DNA of 64,000 nt from Laguncularia racemosa. Its lineage: Eukaryota > Streptophyta > Magnoliopsida > Myrtales > Combretaceae. The notes under the pieces are model-generated. The model did no database searches. It worked only from the letters and a program-made list of their open reading frames with translations, and was not told where the DNA came from. Every line of letters begins with the position of its first letter. The stretch's first letter is position 1. The stretch lies in assembly GCA_037954665.1 (NCBI GenBank), contig JBBMOL010000013.1, positions 1,860,001-1,924,000 of the forward strand. The letters are read 5' to 3'. The translations under genes were made by a program, and so were the position numbers. Positions 35,301 through 47,500 of this stretch are shown here, in pieces.

Positions 35301-38300
35301 TGGCGTGGCATCCATTCCATGAGGAGTACTTTGTTAGTGGGAGCTATGATGGATCTATTTTCCATTGGCTTGTTGGGTAAGTTATCTTGCATTTCCATCT
35401 CAAGTATAAACTTGACTATTCATTATGCATATAATGGAACTTTTTCAGGTATGTTTTCTTATTCTGTTATGATATTTAGTAATAATAATGGTGGCTACAA
35501 TCTCATTGGTAGGCATTGGTATTTACATGATAATTATGTTATATTTTATTATGATGTCCACCATTTGATCAGAATACCCTTAGAACCCAGTTCAGGATTA
35601 TATAATTTTGTGATTTGCAGGAAATGAAGCAGTAATGTTTACGTGCTAAACTGTCTTTTCAGAACACTATGCTATTATGTTGGTCTAGCAGGTGGTCTAG
35701 AGTGGTTTTTTCACATATAATTGTAGGTTTTGTAATTTATTGTTCTATATGAAGTAGTTATTCTAGTGATACCGTATTGGCAAAATTTTACTGATTGATG
35801 AAAATTTATGGGGTTTTTTTTTTTAACATATAGGATTTTTTCCTCAGAGAGAATATTGGTTATATTTGCTTACAAATGCTAAAAGTAGCATTTGGAATGG
35901 TCATTAGTCATTACTGAGAAAGGTTGAAGGGGTGGTAAGAATAGATGAAACTAGACTACATTTGAGGGAATAGAAAATTATCTTTGAAGTACCTGAAATG
36001 TTCTTAATTTTCCTTAATGATGAGCCTTTCAGATGTTACATTTAGCATTTGTGGCCTAACTTAGCTGTGGCCTTGATTTTTGCGTTATGCAAATCCCATA
36101 GCTGTTCTGGGGGTGTGGTTTATTTTCACAATCAATGTTTATCTTGATGTGGACCTTCTTGTTTTGTGTCCCTCTAATATAGTGCATGGGTTAGTTGCAC
36201 TTTGATAGTAGTGTTTGCATATATTAGTTATTTTCTGATAATTAGTGATCATTCTTATTGGCAGGCATGAAGCTCCTCAAGTTGAAATTCCTAACGCACA
36301 TGATAACAGTGTGTGGGACCTTGCGTGGCATCCTATTGGTTATCTGCTCTGCAGGTGAGCTCAAATCATCCTGCCTCTGACCAACTTTGTGGTTAAATAC
36401 CACAATTTGTTCACACAATGTTTTCCTGCTTTGAGTGAGCATATCAGAAAAATTGACAAGAAAGCTAGGTGTCTGTTCCAAGTTGTCATGTGCTGTAGCA
36501 TGTGTTGTTTGAAAACCTGTGGATGGAACTAGCAACATGTTATGTAGTCCAAGTTAAATTGCAGAGGCAACTTTCCAGTCAATAGCATTGCTTCGGCTGT
36601 ATGGCTATTCTTCTTTTATGCCATACCCAAAAACTTAAATTCTTTTATAATTTCAGTAATCTTATTAATAAAAAATAACGAATACAAAGGGAAGAATGCT
36701 TCCTTTTGCAAAACATAAAAGAGGAAGTGAAGAAAGCAAATGACCAGTTGATCATGTGTTGGATAAAGCTTGACTTTTGGTTAAAAGTTTGGTGATAGGA
36801 ACCCACAAGGCAACAAGAAACAAACAATGCGATTAGCAGAAACCCACAGAATAATTTAAACCAATAAAGGATGCAATGGCAAAATAAGCTGAAGAGAGAG
36901 AGTCAATATTATTAATAAGATGTAGTATTCTCAATGAGAAAGGTGGAACAGTGATGAGCATGCTGGTATTGTTTGGGAATGTGTATGAGTGGGTAATATG
37001 GGTTTGTGTATGGGTTGTATATCAAGTATCTGTGCGTCTTAGGTTGAATGTGTATCTGTATGGGTGTATGTATAGTAGTAGTATATGTGCTGCTGCTGTG
37101 TAGAAAATGTGGGTTTGTGTGTGTGTGAACAAAAGTATGGGTTAGGGTTTTGGTGTTCAGAAGTGGAGAAGGTGATGAGCATGGAAGTGAGGGATGGGAG
37201 TGTGAAAGTCACAGTGCAGCCATGAGCATGCTGCTCACCACCAGTTCTCTCTCTCTAATTACACATATTCAGCTAAGAATCTCCCCTTTTACCATCTACT
37301 ACTATTAATATATCTTTACTACTAGAATGGGCCATAACAGCTATAATGACTTTGGCCGCTAACTATCCAACAGAGGAAAATATTTCCAGCTTACTTAATA
37401 TTGTTATTAATAGTGTTCCCCCTCCCTCCCCCCACGCAACCCCCCCCCATTACCAATCTCCAATATACATGCATCATGGGAGGGGGTACACGTGGCACAT
37501 CCATATCATTTGATGTCTTTTTTTATTACTTTTAGTGTAATTATCTAGAGTGGGCACTTGATGTTCAGATTCCCTTAAGTGGAAGGGTGGATATATGGGG
37601 AAAAAAATTGTTCATTGAATTGTTTGAAATGGATGAAGTGGAGTCTGAGCGAAGTCAAACAAAGTCTTATGCCATAGCTAAAAACCCTTTTTTTCAATAA
37701 ATCCTATAGTATTTCGATGTTCTATAAAAAAGAGATTATTGTAGAACCACTTAGCAAAGAAATAGTCGTTGGAAAACTCTATTGGACCTAATTTTTGTCA
37801 GTCATCTTTTCGATTGAAGTAAAGGTTAATTTTTGGCTGCGACCCAATAGCATGAAATTGGTGCATTCTACTTTTATTGGTAAAGAAGGATCTCATGGGC
37901 CTTTACTCTGTCCTCTCCTGTTTCATTTGTTAAGTTCAGAGTGTTTTTTATCTATGAATGTAATTTTCACTGTCTGTCTATGCGAAAGTGCTTTGCCATC
38001 ATCATTCCAAGTGGGATAATGTGCAGTCTGAAACCAAATGTTGAGTCAGACTTGCTATTATTTTTTCAAGCGTTTTTTCCTTACTTTAGTGATGGTATTA
38101 TTAATGTAATAAGGTAGTTTTAGCTAGTCCTTTTTTTTTTTTTTTTAATTTTCAATGTCAAACCTTTGAGCTGATCTTTCATGCTTAATGCTGCAGTGGT
38201 AGCCATGACCATACAACAAAGTTTTGGTGCAGAAACCGACCAGGAGACCCAGCTCGTGATAAATTTAGTGCAGCAGCGAATCAAGGTTGCTTTTACTATA

Positions 38301-40439
38301 TTTTTAGGACTTCTTAGGTTACTATCCTTGAGTAGATTGTCAAATCACATCGTTAGCCAGTCATTTAATTCCTGCATCAAATATTTACAGGATATGGCGA
38401 GCAAAATCCTGCTTTTGCAGGTCGCATGCCCGGGAGTTTCCCTGGCCCTGAAGCTCCAACAACTCCTGGCCCTTTTCCTCCCGGGTTATCTCGAAATGAG
38501 GGAACTATTCCAGGTGTTGGAGTTCCAATGCCACTATCGATTCCGTCTCTTGATATGACTGCTCAGGGAGAGCAGAAGCAGCCTCTTCAAGGCTCAATGC
38601 CTATGGGTGCTCCTCCTCTGCCTCCCGGTCCACATCCTTCTCTTCTTGCTGCAAATCAACAACAACAATATCAGCAAAATGCTCAACAAATTCAACAACA
38701 GCAACATCAACCCTTTCCACCACAAATGGCTCCTTTGCCAATGCCACCTCCAAATATCCAACAGTTACAGCCACCATCCCATTTACCACTGCTTCCTCAT
38801 CCTCATTTACCACGGCCTCCACCACAGATGGCCCCACTCAATATGCCTTCAATGCCCTCAATGCCTGGATCTATGCCTGCACCTTCGCCTGGATCTGTAT
38901 CCCATCCTATGCAAATGCCTGGCCCCATGGTATGAACTCATTCCATCATACTTACTCTTCCGTCTTTTGCTTAAGTAGGTACATATGGATATGGTGGCTA
39001 ATTTGCCTCAAAGTAGCGCCAGGTTTTATGGAAGGTGTATTTTTTGGAATTAGCTGTTGCTTTCTTCTATAATAATATATAATTTTGGAAATTTTCATCA
39101 TTTGTACCTCTTCTTAGTAATATCTTTTTGTAATACCTTTTGGCTTTTTATAATTTTAAAATTTTATTACTCACACCTTTTAAGTACTGGTATCTCTTTA
39201 TCAATTCTTTTTTTCAACTACATATTTGAGAGACCTGTCTTTGTTTCAAGAATGATGAGAGTTGCAGTCTTTATATGGTTTAAACATAAAATGACCCGGC
39301 TTTAGGTTACTTTAAAGAGTTGTAACTCTTTTGGACGTAGTATTTCATACACAAATATAGAAATACCACTAATGGTCATATAAAACCAATAGTCTATATT
39401 AAATAATAGTAATTTCACTATATTTAAAACAATTTATAAACATACATTGTCAATATGTTAATTATGATAACATGTCAACTAAATCTATTATTTTCATTTA
39501 CCCAAAAAAATCTATTATTTACATAAATATGCATGTACTTCAAATTAAAATCTGTGCATGATGGAGTCTTTAACTAGTTTTGTTTTTGTTTCAATATGTG
39601 ACAAGATCTCCAAGTTAGAAGTATCTGCATTTGCGTAGCATATTTCTGTGGGTCAACAAGTTTGAATTGTCTTTGGAGTTATTTGTCTGACTTTGGCCCA
39701 ATGATTGGTATAGATAACAGACATGAATATTATTTGTTAAATAGGGGATGCAAGGTTCGGTGAACCAAATGAATCAGCCACCTTCTCAAGGACATTATAT
39801 GGGCATGAATCCTATGCATTCAGGACCGTTACCCACCAGCGGTGCTCCTCCACCAGTTGGAGGTTTCCCTAATGGCTTACAAAATATGCAAGGTCCTCCA
39901 AATGCAAGTGGGGGCCAAATGTATCCTCAAGGCGGTCCATTTAATCGCAGTCAAGGACAGATGCCAATGATGCCAGGTTTTAATCCTTTTCAGGTGATTA
40001 TACACTTTCACTTGCCCTTTGTTCAGCTCTTGAAACATGTATAGGAGTGTAATTCTATGTCGTATGCTCTTTTTGTTTCACCCAATTTTCATATTTATTT
40101 CTGTCAATATCTGATGTTCTTCATATGTTACTAGTTAGCGAGTTCATTTAATCTAAACGAAACCCTGGTGGCACAGAATATATAATAATATATTAGCACC
40201 ATTTGCAGTATGTTTTGCCTAAGGACACTCTTGTTTGGTATGACCAAACACTGGCGCCAGTATGTAAAAGCTAGACGAGTGATGAAATCCCAATATGAAG
40301 ATAGTTTTTTATAGGATTTTTTTAACGCAGACCTACTGCTGACTTGGTATCCGGGTTTTTGCAGTCAGGAGCTCAATCTGGAATGCTGCCGCCACCACCA
40401 CCATCAGGCCCTCCTCCACGTGGCCAGGCACCGCAATAG
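26390..40439 (+). CDS. FY: FY, WD40 pre-mRNA 3'-end processing protein (18 exons, 726 aa)
   Basis: Exons: 26390-26561, 27852-27943, 28984-29052, 29210-29314, 30877-30972, 31067-31149, 31238-31309, 31388-31485, 32805-32864, 32965-33025, 33106-33193, 33355-33418, 35298-35376, 36265-36354, 38197-38285, 38391-38929, 39745-39993, 40365-40439. All junctions are GT..AG and the sum is 2181 nt, in frame. FY is the plant Pfs2/WDR33 homologue, part of the nuclear cleavage and polyadenylation complex; in Arabidopsis it binds FCA and promotes flowering through FLC. The N-terminus is Pro/Gln-rich (residues 1-60), followed by KRMRK-QRRAVDYTSTVVRY. WD repeats cover about 135-440 (for example DDTTVKVWD, GGKDNLVKLWD). 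The tail (440-726) is Pro, Gln and Met rich, with PPLPP at about 514-518, the FCA WW-binding motif. ATG 26390 was chosen because it opens MYGD, as in the family. Exon 10 may end one codon differently; the join gives Phe before HGHK where Arabidopsis has Leu. Confidence 0.95.
28103..28475. mobile_element. MITE-like inverted-repeat element in FY intron 2
   Basis: The left arm (TTTGTTTGTGAAGAGGGAAGG) and the right arm (reverse of TTTCCTCTTATCCGAGCAAAA) are imperfect inverted repeats. A second pair, TTGTTTGGATAAGGAAGG and the reverse of CATCCTAATCCAAACAAG, is nested inside. There is no coding capacity. The boundaries are approximate and I could not fix a target duplication. Confidence 0.45.
29609..30306. 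mobile_element. hAT-type MITE in FY intron 4
   Basis: The ends GGCTGACAATTC and GAATTGCCGGCTC are inverted with two mismatches. Near each end are phrases such as ATGTCAATCCGTC and CGTGTTATGTCGTG that recur in a common plant hAT-type MITE group. The interior is AT-rich and non-coding. Possible target duplication bases are ATTAGTAA on the left and TAGAAATC on the right, which do not match well now. Confidence 0.45.
32194..32505 (+). mobile_element. 302-bp solo LTR in FY intron 8 with GTGAT target duplication
   Basis: The LTR 32199-32500 starts TGTAATGACC and ends GGTTCATATCA. GTGAT occurs at 32194-32198 and at 32501-32505. A TATA box (GCCTATAAATAGGC) lies at about 32291. The small size suggests a Copia or TRIM-type element; no internal region remains. 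It sits in the sense orientation within the intron. Confidence 0.8.
33507..33828 (+). repeat. 159-bp tandem duplication in FY intron 12
   Basis: TTAGCTATATGCCRAATTGT starts a unit at 33507 and again at 33666. Each unit ends with a T/C-rich run and GGGTAAGTTACTTCTAAGAA. The copies differ at few positions outside the variable T-run. Confidence 0.9.
34361..34888 (-). pseudogene. LINE remnant: RT zinc-binding (zf-RVT) domain, in FY intron 12
   Basis: The - strand encodes W-K-L-K followed by IKEAYTII, then WFKGIIPRLAFILWLATQQRL, then, after a frame change near 34600, C-x2-C (CCYLC) with EELHSHLF and CSFIKDIWNNL. These are the successive blocks of the zf-RVT domain at the C-terminal end of plant LINE polymerases and related proteins. 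The rest of the ORF is absent, consistent with a 5'-truncated or rearranged copy. It lies antisense to FY. Confidence 0.75.
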
Positions 40440-41000
40440 AAGATTATCTTCTCATTTATGCACTGTAGTAGGGCCATGGAAGAGTTGGAACTAACTGCGG
40501 CTTCTCTCCCCACTCCCACCCCCCCTCACTCTCTCTCACCCTATGCACGTGCACACAGTACTTCTTGTAGAAGCTAACTAGGTTTGATTCCCTGTATGTA
40601 TCTACAAAAATTCATCTTTGAATATGCTATATTATACATGTTCTTGCATGCTGTAGCGCAAAACCACAAATGTGCACCATGCATAGTGCAATTGTCGATT
40701 TCAGTGCATCGTATTAGGAAACTCTTGCTGATCATTTTGTATCAAGCGGAAAAGTTTTATTTTCATTTTCTCTTGAAACTGAAGTGCACATTCTTTGTTT
40801 ATGTTTCTATATGCTTTCCTGTTAATGTAATGTATAATTATTTAGTACTAAATCATAGATCTTGTTCTCACAGTATTAGATGCGGGTATGTTCTACTTGG
40901 TTTTAGTATTGGATTTGTAAAAGCTGAAGAACTGATGTCTCACTTGTATGGCTGTGTCACTTTGTTATATTAACTAATTCATCAATTAGGGACTACATAG
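40440..41000 (+). other. FY 3' untranslated region and downstream flank
   Basis: The FY stop TAG is at 40437-40439. T-rich and AATGTAATGTATAATTATT-like sequence near 40823-40845 could hold near-upstream and cleavage elements, but the polyadenylation site cannot be fixed from sequence alone. Confidence 0.4.
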
Positions 41001-41131
41001 TTATTCCTTTCTAGCATATATATTCAAGAACAAAAGCAGCACGACAAGTGAAGTGTCAGTACTTGTAAATTGTTATTGGTGTTGTGTGTGAATATGCTGT
41101 GGATTTTGTCGTGTATTTAGTTTTTTTAAGC

Positions 41132-41930
41132 GGCATAGGGATGGTTATTAAAGGTATATTAATGTGTCAAAATTATAGAGAAAATAGGGAAGAGCAGTTA
41201 ATGTACAGATAACTGCGAAGATCTTGTGTGGAGCCATATTTACCCCCAAAAAAAAAAGGTGGAACAGAAAATACCAAGTTCTATTTTCTAGGGTGGGAAA
41301 AAAATTAGATGGTTTTTTTAAAAAATTATTTTAAATTGATCTCATAACAATTGGTAACGAAATAATAGAATTTTCTAAGCAACTATAACAATAATTTGAA
41401 GCATTCATAACCATGTAGACTTCCAGGCAAAGGTAAGGATTGAATCTGTCATTTATCACCTACAATTCCTTATAACGAGCAACATTCTGTGTATCTGTCC
41501 TGGCCTTGCAGATGGCTTGCTTGGGTTGGGGACAAGCCATGTTTCCATCTTTCCATAATCCTAGCCTGATGATTGATATTGTTCAAGTTATTAGGGCCAC
41601 GAATAGTGAAGCTGTCCATACAGGTCTTAGGAAAGCAGTGGGGGTTTCCTGAACTTCGTATCCGTGATGCAACGATGATGTGCAATGGTGTGGATTTTGC
41701 TGTCTTCATCAAAACAGAACAAGAGTTCAATGGAAGCGACTCTGGAGCCTTTAGTGATGAAACATTCTCTAAAGAAAGGAAATTTTGTCGGTAGAGGCAT
41801 AGGGGTAGTTATTAAAAATATAGTGATGTGTTAGAATAATAAAGAAAATAGGGGAGAGTATGCATTGACAACTTCCATGGTCTTTGTATGGAACTATTTG
41901 TGCAGTAATATTAATAGAAAATAACAAGTT
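41132..41930 (+). repeat. Pair of about 115-bp direct repeats
   Basis: GGCATAGGGATGGTTATTAA and the following sequence at 41132-41251 is repeated, with changes, at 41796-41930 (GGCATAGGGGTAGTTATTAA). The 540 bases between them hold open frames on both strands that I do not recognise. Confidence 0.55.
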
Positions 41931-42940
41931 GTCTATATACATATATTTTATTGGGTGTAAAATCCGTTATTATAAACGTAATTAACTTTTTTCAAATTCT
42001 AATGCTAAGAAGTCTTTAATTTACATACATGAATAGTAAATATGCAAAACTTGTCGAGGCCCTTATGCGATACTATATTGATTGCATGCACACTCATGAT
42101 TTTTACAAATTTTCTGGTTCGTATGATTAGGAGCTGACAATTTTGAACCTAGAAAAGGCAACGTAGGATTGTTTTGTGATTCGATCACTGTATTGTACAA
42201 GCATGAAAGTTTAGCATACATAACTAATTCAAATATTTTTGGCATTTTTCCTTTAGTATTTTATCTATGTTTTATATTTATAATATAATTTTTTTTTAAA
42301 TCTTTAACGAGCATCTTACTACTATCATTAAAAAGATCCTTTTATACATCTTGTGATCCATCCCGGTATATTTTACCAAAGATTTACATTTTTTTAAGAT
42401 CTTCCAATGGCAAACACCAAAGCTTTTAGGTTTTAAACGTGCAAAATTCTAAAACGGTAGAAAAATTTATGCAATTTTTCCAGAGATGCTGCTATAATGA
42501 TCCATCGCTGCATTCATAAGATAGTAATAACTAATGTTTATAAAATTTATTCTTCTTTCTTCTTTTTTTTTTTAATTATTTCAACTAATAAAATATGCCG
42601 CCACAGGAAAGATAAAGAGGGAAAATCCATTATTCTCCGCCAAGTGCCAACTAGGAATCAACGTGCATCACATCTAGTTTGGTGACAAAATCGGTTGACC
42701 TATTCAAAATAGAATCCTTACGAATCTTCAAATTATTCATCAACCAATCCGAAATTTCAAATAATTAACTCATTCATGATTATGTCTCCATCATATGTAG
42801 ATTTGAAGTATCTTCTATATCAGTTTCAAAAATTACAGCTATTTGATATTACCTACTACTACTAGGTTAGCTAGTAGCCATCAGGATCTCATCTAAGAGA
42901 TCTGACAAGGAACAAATTCTCATCTATCTGTTGATTTTCT
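41931..42940. other. Intergenic region, no gene seen
   Basis: This AT-rich sequence lies downstream of both FY (+) and the response regulator (-), which converge here. It should contain the 3' end of the response regulator transcript. Confidence 0.4.
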
Positions 42941-42941
42941 T

Positions 42942-42979
42942 TTCTTCTTCTTCTTCTTCTTCTTCTTCTTCTTCTTCTT
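42942..42979. repeat. (TTC)n microsatellite just after the response-regulator stop
   Basis: About 12 TTC units end seven bases from the stop codon. On the transcript strand they are GAA repeats at the start of the 3' untranslated region. Confidence 0.9.
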
Positions 42980-42985
42980 TGGGCT

Positions 42986-44197
42986 TTAATGTCTAATCGA
43001 AGTAATTTCAACATAGTCTCTCTCTTGCATGTTGATTTCTTCAATTTCTTGACTTTGATGAAGTTGAGGCTGATTCTGTTCTTTTGATCCTCCTTTCAAT
43101 ACATAGGGTCTAAGCTTGCTCACATCTGATAATTGAACTGGTTTCAGAAAGAATTCCTCAGCTCCATCTTCCAAACATCTGATTAATACCCAGATATTAA
43201 AAATATATATATATTAGATTTGTGGGTATAATCGGTTTTGAAAAGATAAAGGGATTTTCGTATAAACTTGTTAGCTAGTGTGTTACGAGAACATGTTGCT
43301 GTATTGTTTTATTATGTTATGATCTATATCATTGATTTGAGAAAAATCCAAGAAATCAAATTGCTGTGCTTACCGGCTAATTCTTGAAGGAACATTCTCT
43401 GAAGACATTATTACAACTGGTATGTCCCTGAAAGATGTAGATCCCTGTATTCCAAAAGGAAATATTTATGAGAAATATTAAATTAAATATGAACCAAGTA
43501 ATTAGAAAGAAATTGTCTAGTAAACAGAGCTATAACTGTAGGACTAACATAAAAAAAAAAGAAAAAGAAAAATGGTCGGTCCAATAAGATGTCAGGAATT
43601 AAGTTAGACATGGAATTGCCTCATCAATGTTACCTTAATTTTTCTTAAAAGATCATGGCCTGTCATTCCTGGCATGAAGTAGTCTGTAATTATCAAATTG
43701 ACTTCCAAATCCTGCATGATTTGAAAAATAAAAGCAAGGAACATTAAATTTCATCCCCACACATAACCCAAAAAAAAAGGGGGATTCTTATTTTTCAACA
43801 TATGAAAAAAATCATCAAAAAAACATACCTGATTATGATGATTTGGAGATACAGAAGGTTTGGTTGCCTCATCACTAATCTCTTCTCCTACCAACCCCAG
43901 AAATTCCAAAGCTTTGCTTCCTGAATCTACAGATGTTACTGCCAAAAGCAAACAAACGAAAACCAAATTAGATATAAAAACATTTTAATTATTTACAATA
44001 GCCATTAATTACATCATATTATAGCTTCAAAAGTGTAAAAAATTAAAAAGAACAAAGAAAGAAGAAGAAGAAGAAGAAGATTTCAGCTACATACCTTGGT
44101 AGGAAGATGTTTTGAGAAGTTTTTCAATTAATTTCCTGTCTATGATACTGTCATCAACAGCTAGAACATGAAACTGAGTCTCTTTGGCCAAACCCAT
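42986..44197 (-). CDS. Type-A cytokinin response regulator, ARR8/ARR9-like (5 exons, 184 aa)
   Basis: Exons on the - strand: 44197-44095, 43938-43829, 43711-43634, 43444-43374 and 43178-42986, all with GT..AG introns; the sum of 555 nt is in frame. The receiver domain spans residues about 9-145. Key residues are the acidic pair D15-D16 (HVLAVDDS), phospho-acceptor D81 (IITDYFMPG), S111 (VVIMSSEN) and K133 (FFLKPV). The start MGLAKETQFHVLAVDD and SVDSGSKALEFLGL match ARR8/ARR9. The C-terminal tail is short (about 45 residues, Glu and Gln rich) with no DNA-binding domain, which defines type A. Such proteins receive phosphate from histidine phosphotransfer proteins and damp cytokinin signalling. 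Nothing essential is missing. Confidence 0.93.
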
Positions 44198-44500
44198 AAT
44201 TCCCTTTTTATTTTTAGGAATTCCTACGATCTATTTGGTGCTGGTTGAGTTAAACAAAAGCAAGAAGGTGTGTGTCCAAAAATGAAAGTAGATAACGATA
44301 ATAATGATGGAATGGAAAACTTGAAGAGGGCTAGTCAGATTTCAAATGGGTCAGCATTATATATTGAAATATGTACATGCATGTGTACAGTGCAAGAGAA
44401 GAATAGTATGAGAAAAAGAAATGCTAGATGGAAAATCTTTGACAGTTTGGAAAGCAAGATCCGACAGATTTTGTCCAGAATCTGGAAGATCTTCTTACGT
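44198..44500 (-). promoter_or_regulatory. Response-regulator promoter with two extended type-B ARR sites
   Basis: AAGATCTT at 44486-44493 and, on the - strand, AAGATTTT at 44432-44439 both fit the extended type-B ARR binding motif AAGAT(T/C)TT. A TATA-like TATATAAT (- strand) lies at about 44358-44366. Type-A regulators are primary cytokinin-response genes driven by type-B ARRs, so these sites are plausible control elements. Occupancy is inferred. Confidence 0.55.
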
Positions 44501-47500
44501 TGATTTTTGAACTTTTAAGGACAAGCTAAGAAACTGCCTTGTTCTTTTCTTTAGACGCATGTGGGTAGACTACTTCTATGACTTCTGAAGTAGACAATAA
44601 TTTTATACTGTTGACCCTTGACTTAGACAATAAGGGCAACCTTAATTAATCCAATTATAACTAATCTAATCACTTTTAAAGTTTGATTCAAAAGGGGTGG
44701 CATAAAGGAGTAGGGTATTCACCTAAATATGATGGGTCAATGTGTTTGACCTTCTCATTTAATTTTCTAAGATTAACCAAAATTTCATTTGTTCTAGTAG
44801 TTAATTTTTTTCCCAACCATATAGTTTAGGGGGGGAAAAAGAAGAAGAAGAGAATTGGACTTGTTTCATTCTTATAAGAGAACAAAATTCATGTCAAATT
44901 GACTTTAAACGTTAGTATATTATTTATTACCAAAATCCATGTTTTGTTTTTAATTTTTTTTAAATAATGTAAACTAAATAAATTAGTTTCATTGCTACCT
45001 CAAGTAAGTAGATTCTTGTGGTTTTCATTTACTATCTTGGTTTTGTTTAAATAATCTTTTATAGAATGAACAACCATAGTCTTCTATTAATATCATTAAT
45101 TATAATTATTTTTCATAAATGAACTATTATATTGACTAAAATTATTTTAAAAACTACAATATAAAAAGTTGAAAAGCGTAAACATTGTGCTATTCTACCG
45201 ATCATTGCCTTAGTGTGTATATCTAACTGTTCTTGACTCCAATCATGATTTGCTTCACTTTTTTTAATTATGAAAAAATTCCAATATAGGTTCCATCTAT
45301 ATAAGCCACATGGTTGTATAATATTTATTTATTATGTATAATATAAATATCTTATATTAATACGATTGATAAGGTATCTTTATCTTATGTATGATAAGTA
45401 AATATGATTTGTTGAGGACTTCAAAATATTGAATTAGGAAATTATGCAAAATAATGGGGTACATTAAATATTTCATTGTTAATAGTCACCTCTTTTGATC
45501 AAATCTAGACAAATACACCGATTGGTTTTCAGTTTAGATCTAAAAATGGAAAGAAAATAAGGGAATGTTCTCCAAACATGCATTGATGAGTCCAATATTT
45601 TAGTCACCTCCAAGTATGCCAGATTGATATTTTACATTATTGTATTAAAATAGTATTAGTGATATAATAATAGCTTACGCAGTGTCCTATGATACCCTTT
45701 CCATCGTCTAGAATAATGATGTCCCTTCAAGCACTATTAGGGCGTCTAAAAAGGGCTTCTTCATGAAGCCAAAAGCGATACAGTTAAAACAAAGAACTTG
45801 CCATGCGCGTGCATGACCAAACTTCCTAAAACAAACAAAGATAGCAACAACTACTAGGCAATTTCTAAGAATCTGTAATGATATTTCATTATCCCGCTGC
45901 CACCTGCCCAATCCCAAAGGTCCCGCTAACAAATATTCTTAAGATCTTTCTATAAAATTTAAACAAAAAAAAGAAAAAAAAAACTTTTCAATAATGATTA
46001 TACATTTTATAAAAAAATGAATATATAAAATAATAAAATAACTTTTTTAATTAATATAAAATAATAAAAATTTTCTATTTGATATATTAATAAGTATCTT
46101 AAAAGTATTCGATCACGCTTTTCAATTACAAGATCAAGAAAAAAAAATTTGAAGAAACCATCCGAACCCTTGATAAATAAGTATATATATATATATATTT
46201 TATTATGAGGGTATCTTCATCGAGTTCTGCATCTGCAAGAAAAATTTTCTTTTTCTTTTTTCAATGTGGATATGCATAAAGCCAATCAAATCACAACAAT
46301 GATCCGCACGTATCACCATTCACCAGACAACCGCGTTGCAAGAAAATATATAGAAAGTTTTTTAATTTAAAAAAATAAAATACAATCTCGGCTCTTTAAT
46401 ATTTTAACTAGGTAAAATCTACTTTTGGAGATTTTCGGATTATATATAGAAGAAAATAATTAAGATAGATCAGAAGAAAAAAGAGTAATTAAATATAATG
46501 TTAGCTGTTTTATATTTCGGCTATAAAATCTTCTTTTAGAGATTTTCAGATTTATAAATATTTTGAAAGTACACGATTTGAACACATTGAGAATTGGGTA
46601 CATCTAGAATAATAAAATATAATCTTGGCTTTTCCATATTTTGGTTATACAATTTAACTTTAGAGATTTTCAAATCGTGTTATTTCGAATTATTGTAATT
46701 CCGGTGTATAAAAGATAAATAAATCTAAAATAAAACTATTTCCATTTATTAGAAAGTGATGAAGAATCTGAATATACGATTATGATTCGGAAAATATCGA
46801 TAGTGTAAGTAGGAGGTTTTAACTAGATTTTCTTTCTTTATGCAAAAAGATAAATTACATCACATATAGCCTTTAGGTGAATTAATGTGCATGTGGCTTA
46901 CATAGCCATAGTGTGGTTGTGGTCATTCTTATAACTATGTCTAATTCCTCAAAGCTCCATGGATAGCCATTACCTCGTGTTTGCTATTTCAATCTAGTTT
47001 TAAAGCAATTAATGATTATAAGTGTACTTAATCTTATTTAACATTTCTTTTAGAAGATTAATCTATGCTTTTTATAATTGTTTTTAGTGAGTTGATTACT
47101 CTTTGTGTTGAATCTTTCTCAACATTGAATTAGTGGAGTTCTCATGCTGATATTGCTTTGTTAGTATAGGTTTTAATACAAGTACGAATAGTTAAATTAG
47201 TTAGTGATCTATAATGTAGTATTGGGTAGCTTTCTTGTGGTGACTATTGGCTTTGAGGAAATGGAGCTTTAAAACATCAAAGGTTTTATGAGTTCTTACT
47301 TTTGTTGTTCTTAATCTACTAAATTAAGCTAGTTAATAGGAGTTAGTAGATTTTAGTTTTATAACAAGATACGACAATTTGAGTTGATGTATAGCTATCT
47401 TTAAAACTTAATATTCTAATCTCACCAACTAGTTTAATTGATAGTAATTTGGCATTTATAGTAAGATACAGTGGTCAATTATAGATAACATCGTGAATTA

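Noticed and set aside
41470..41794. Overlapping + and - strand frames between direct repeats
   Set aside because: Neither frame has a known domain, and the - strand needs several stop read-throughs. It is kept only as part of the repeat pair.
42942..42979. CRISPR-like or regulatory array
   Set aside because: It is a simple TTC microsatellite, common in plant untranslated regions.
45708..45932. 74-codon - strand frame
   Set aside because: There is no conserved motif, no upstream promoter signal and no continuation by splicing that I can see.
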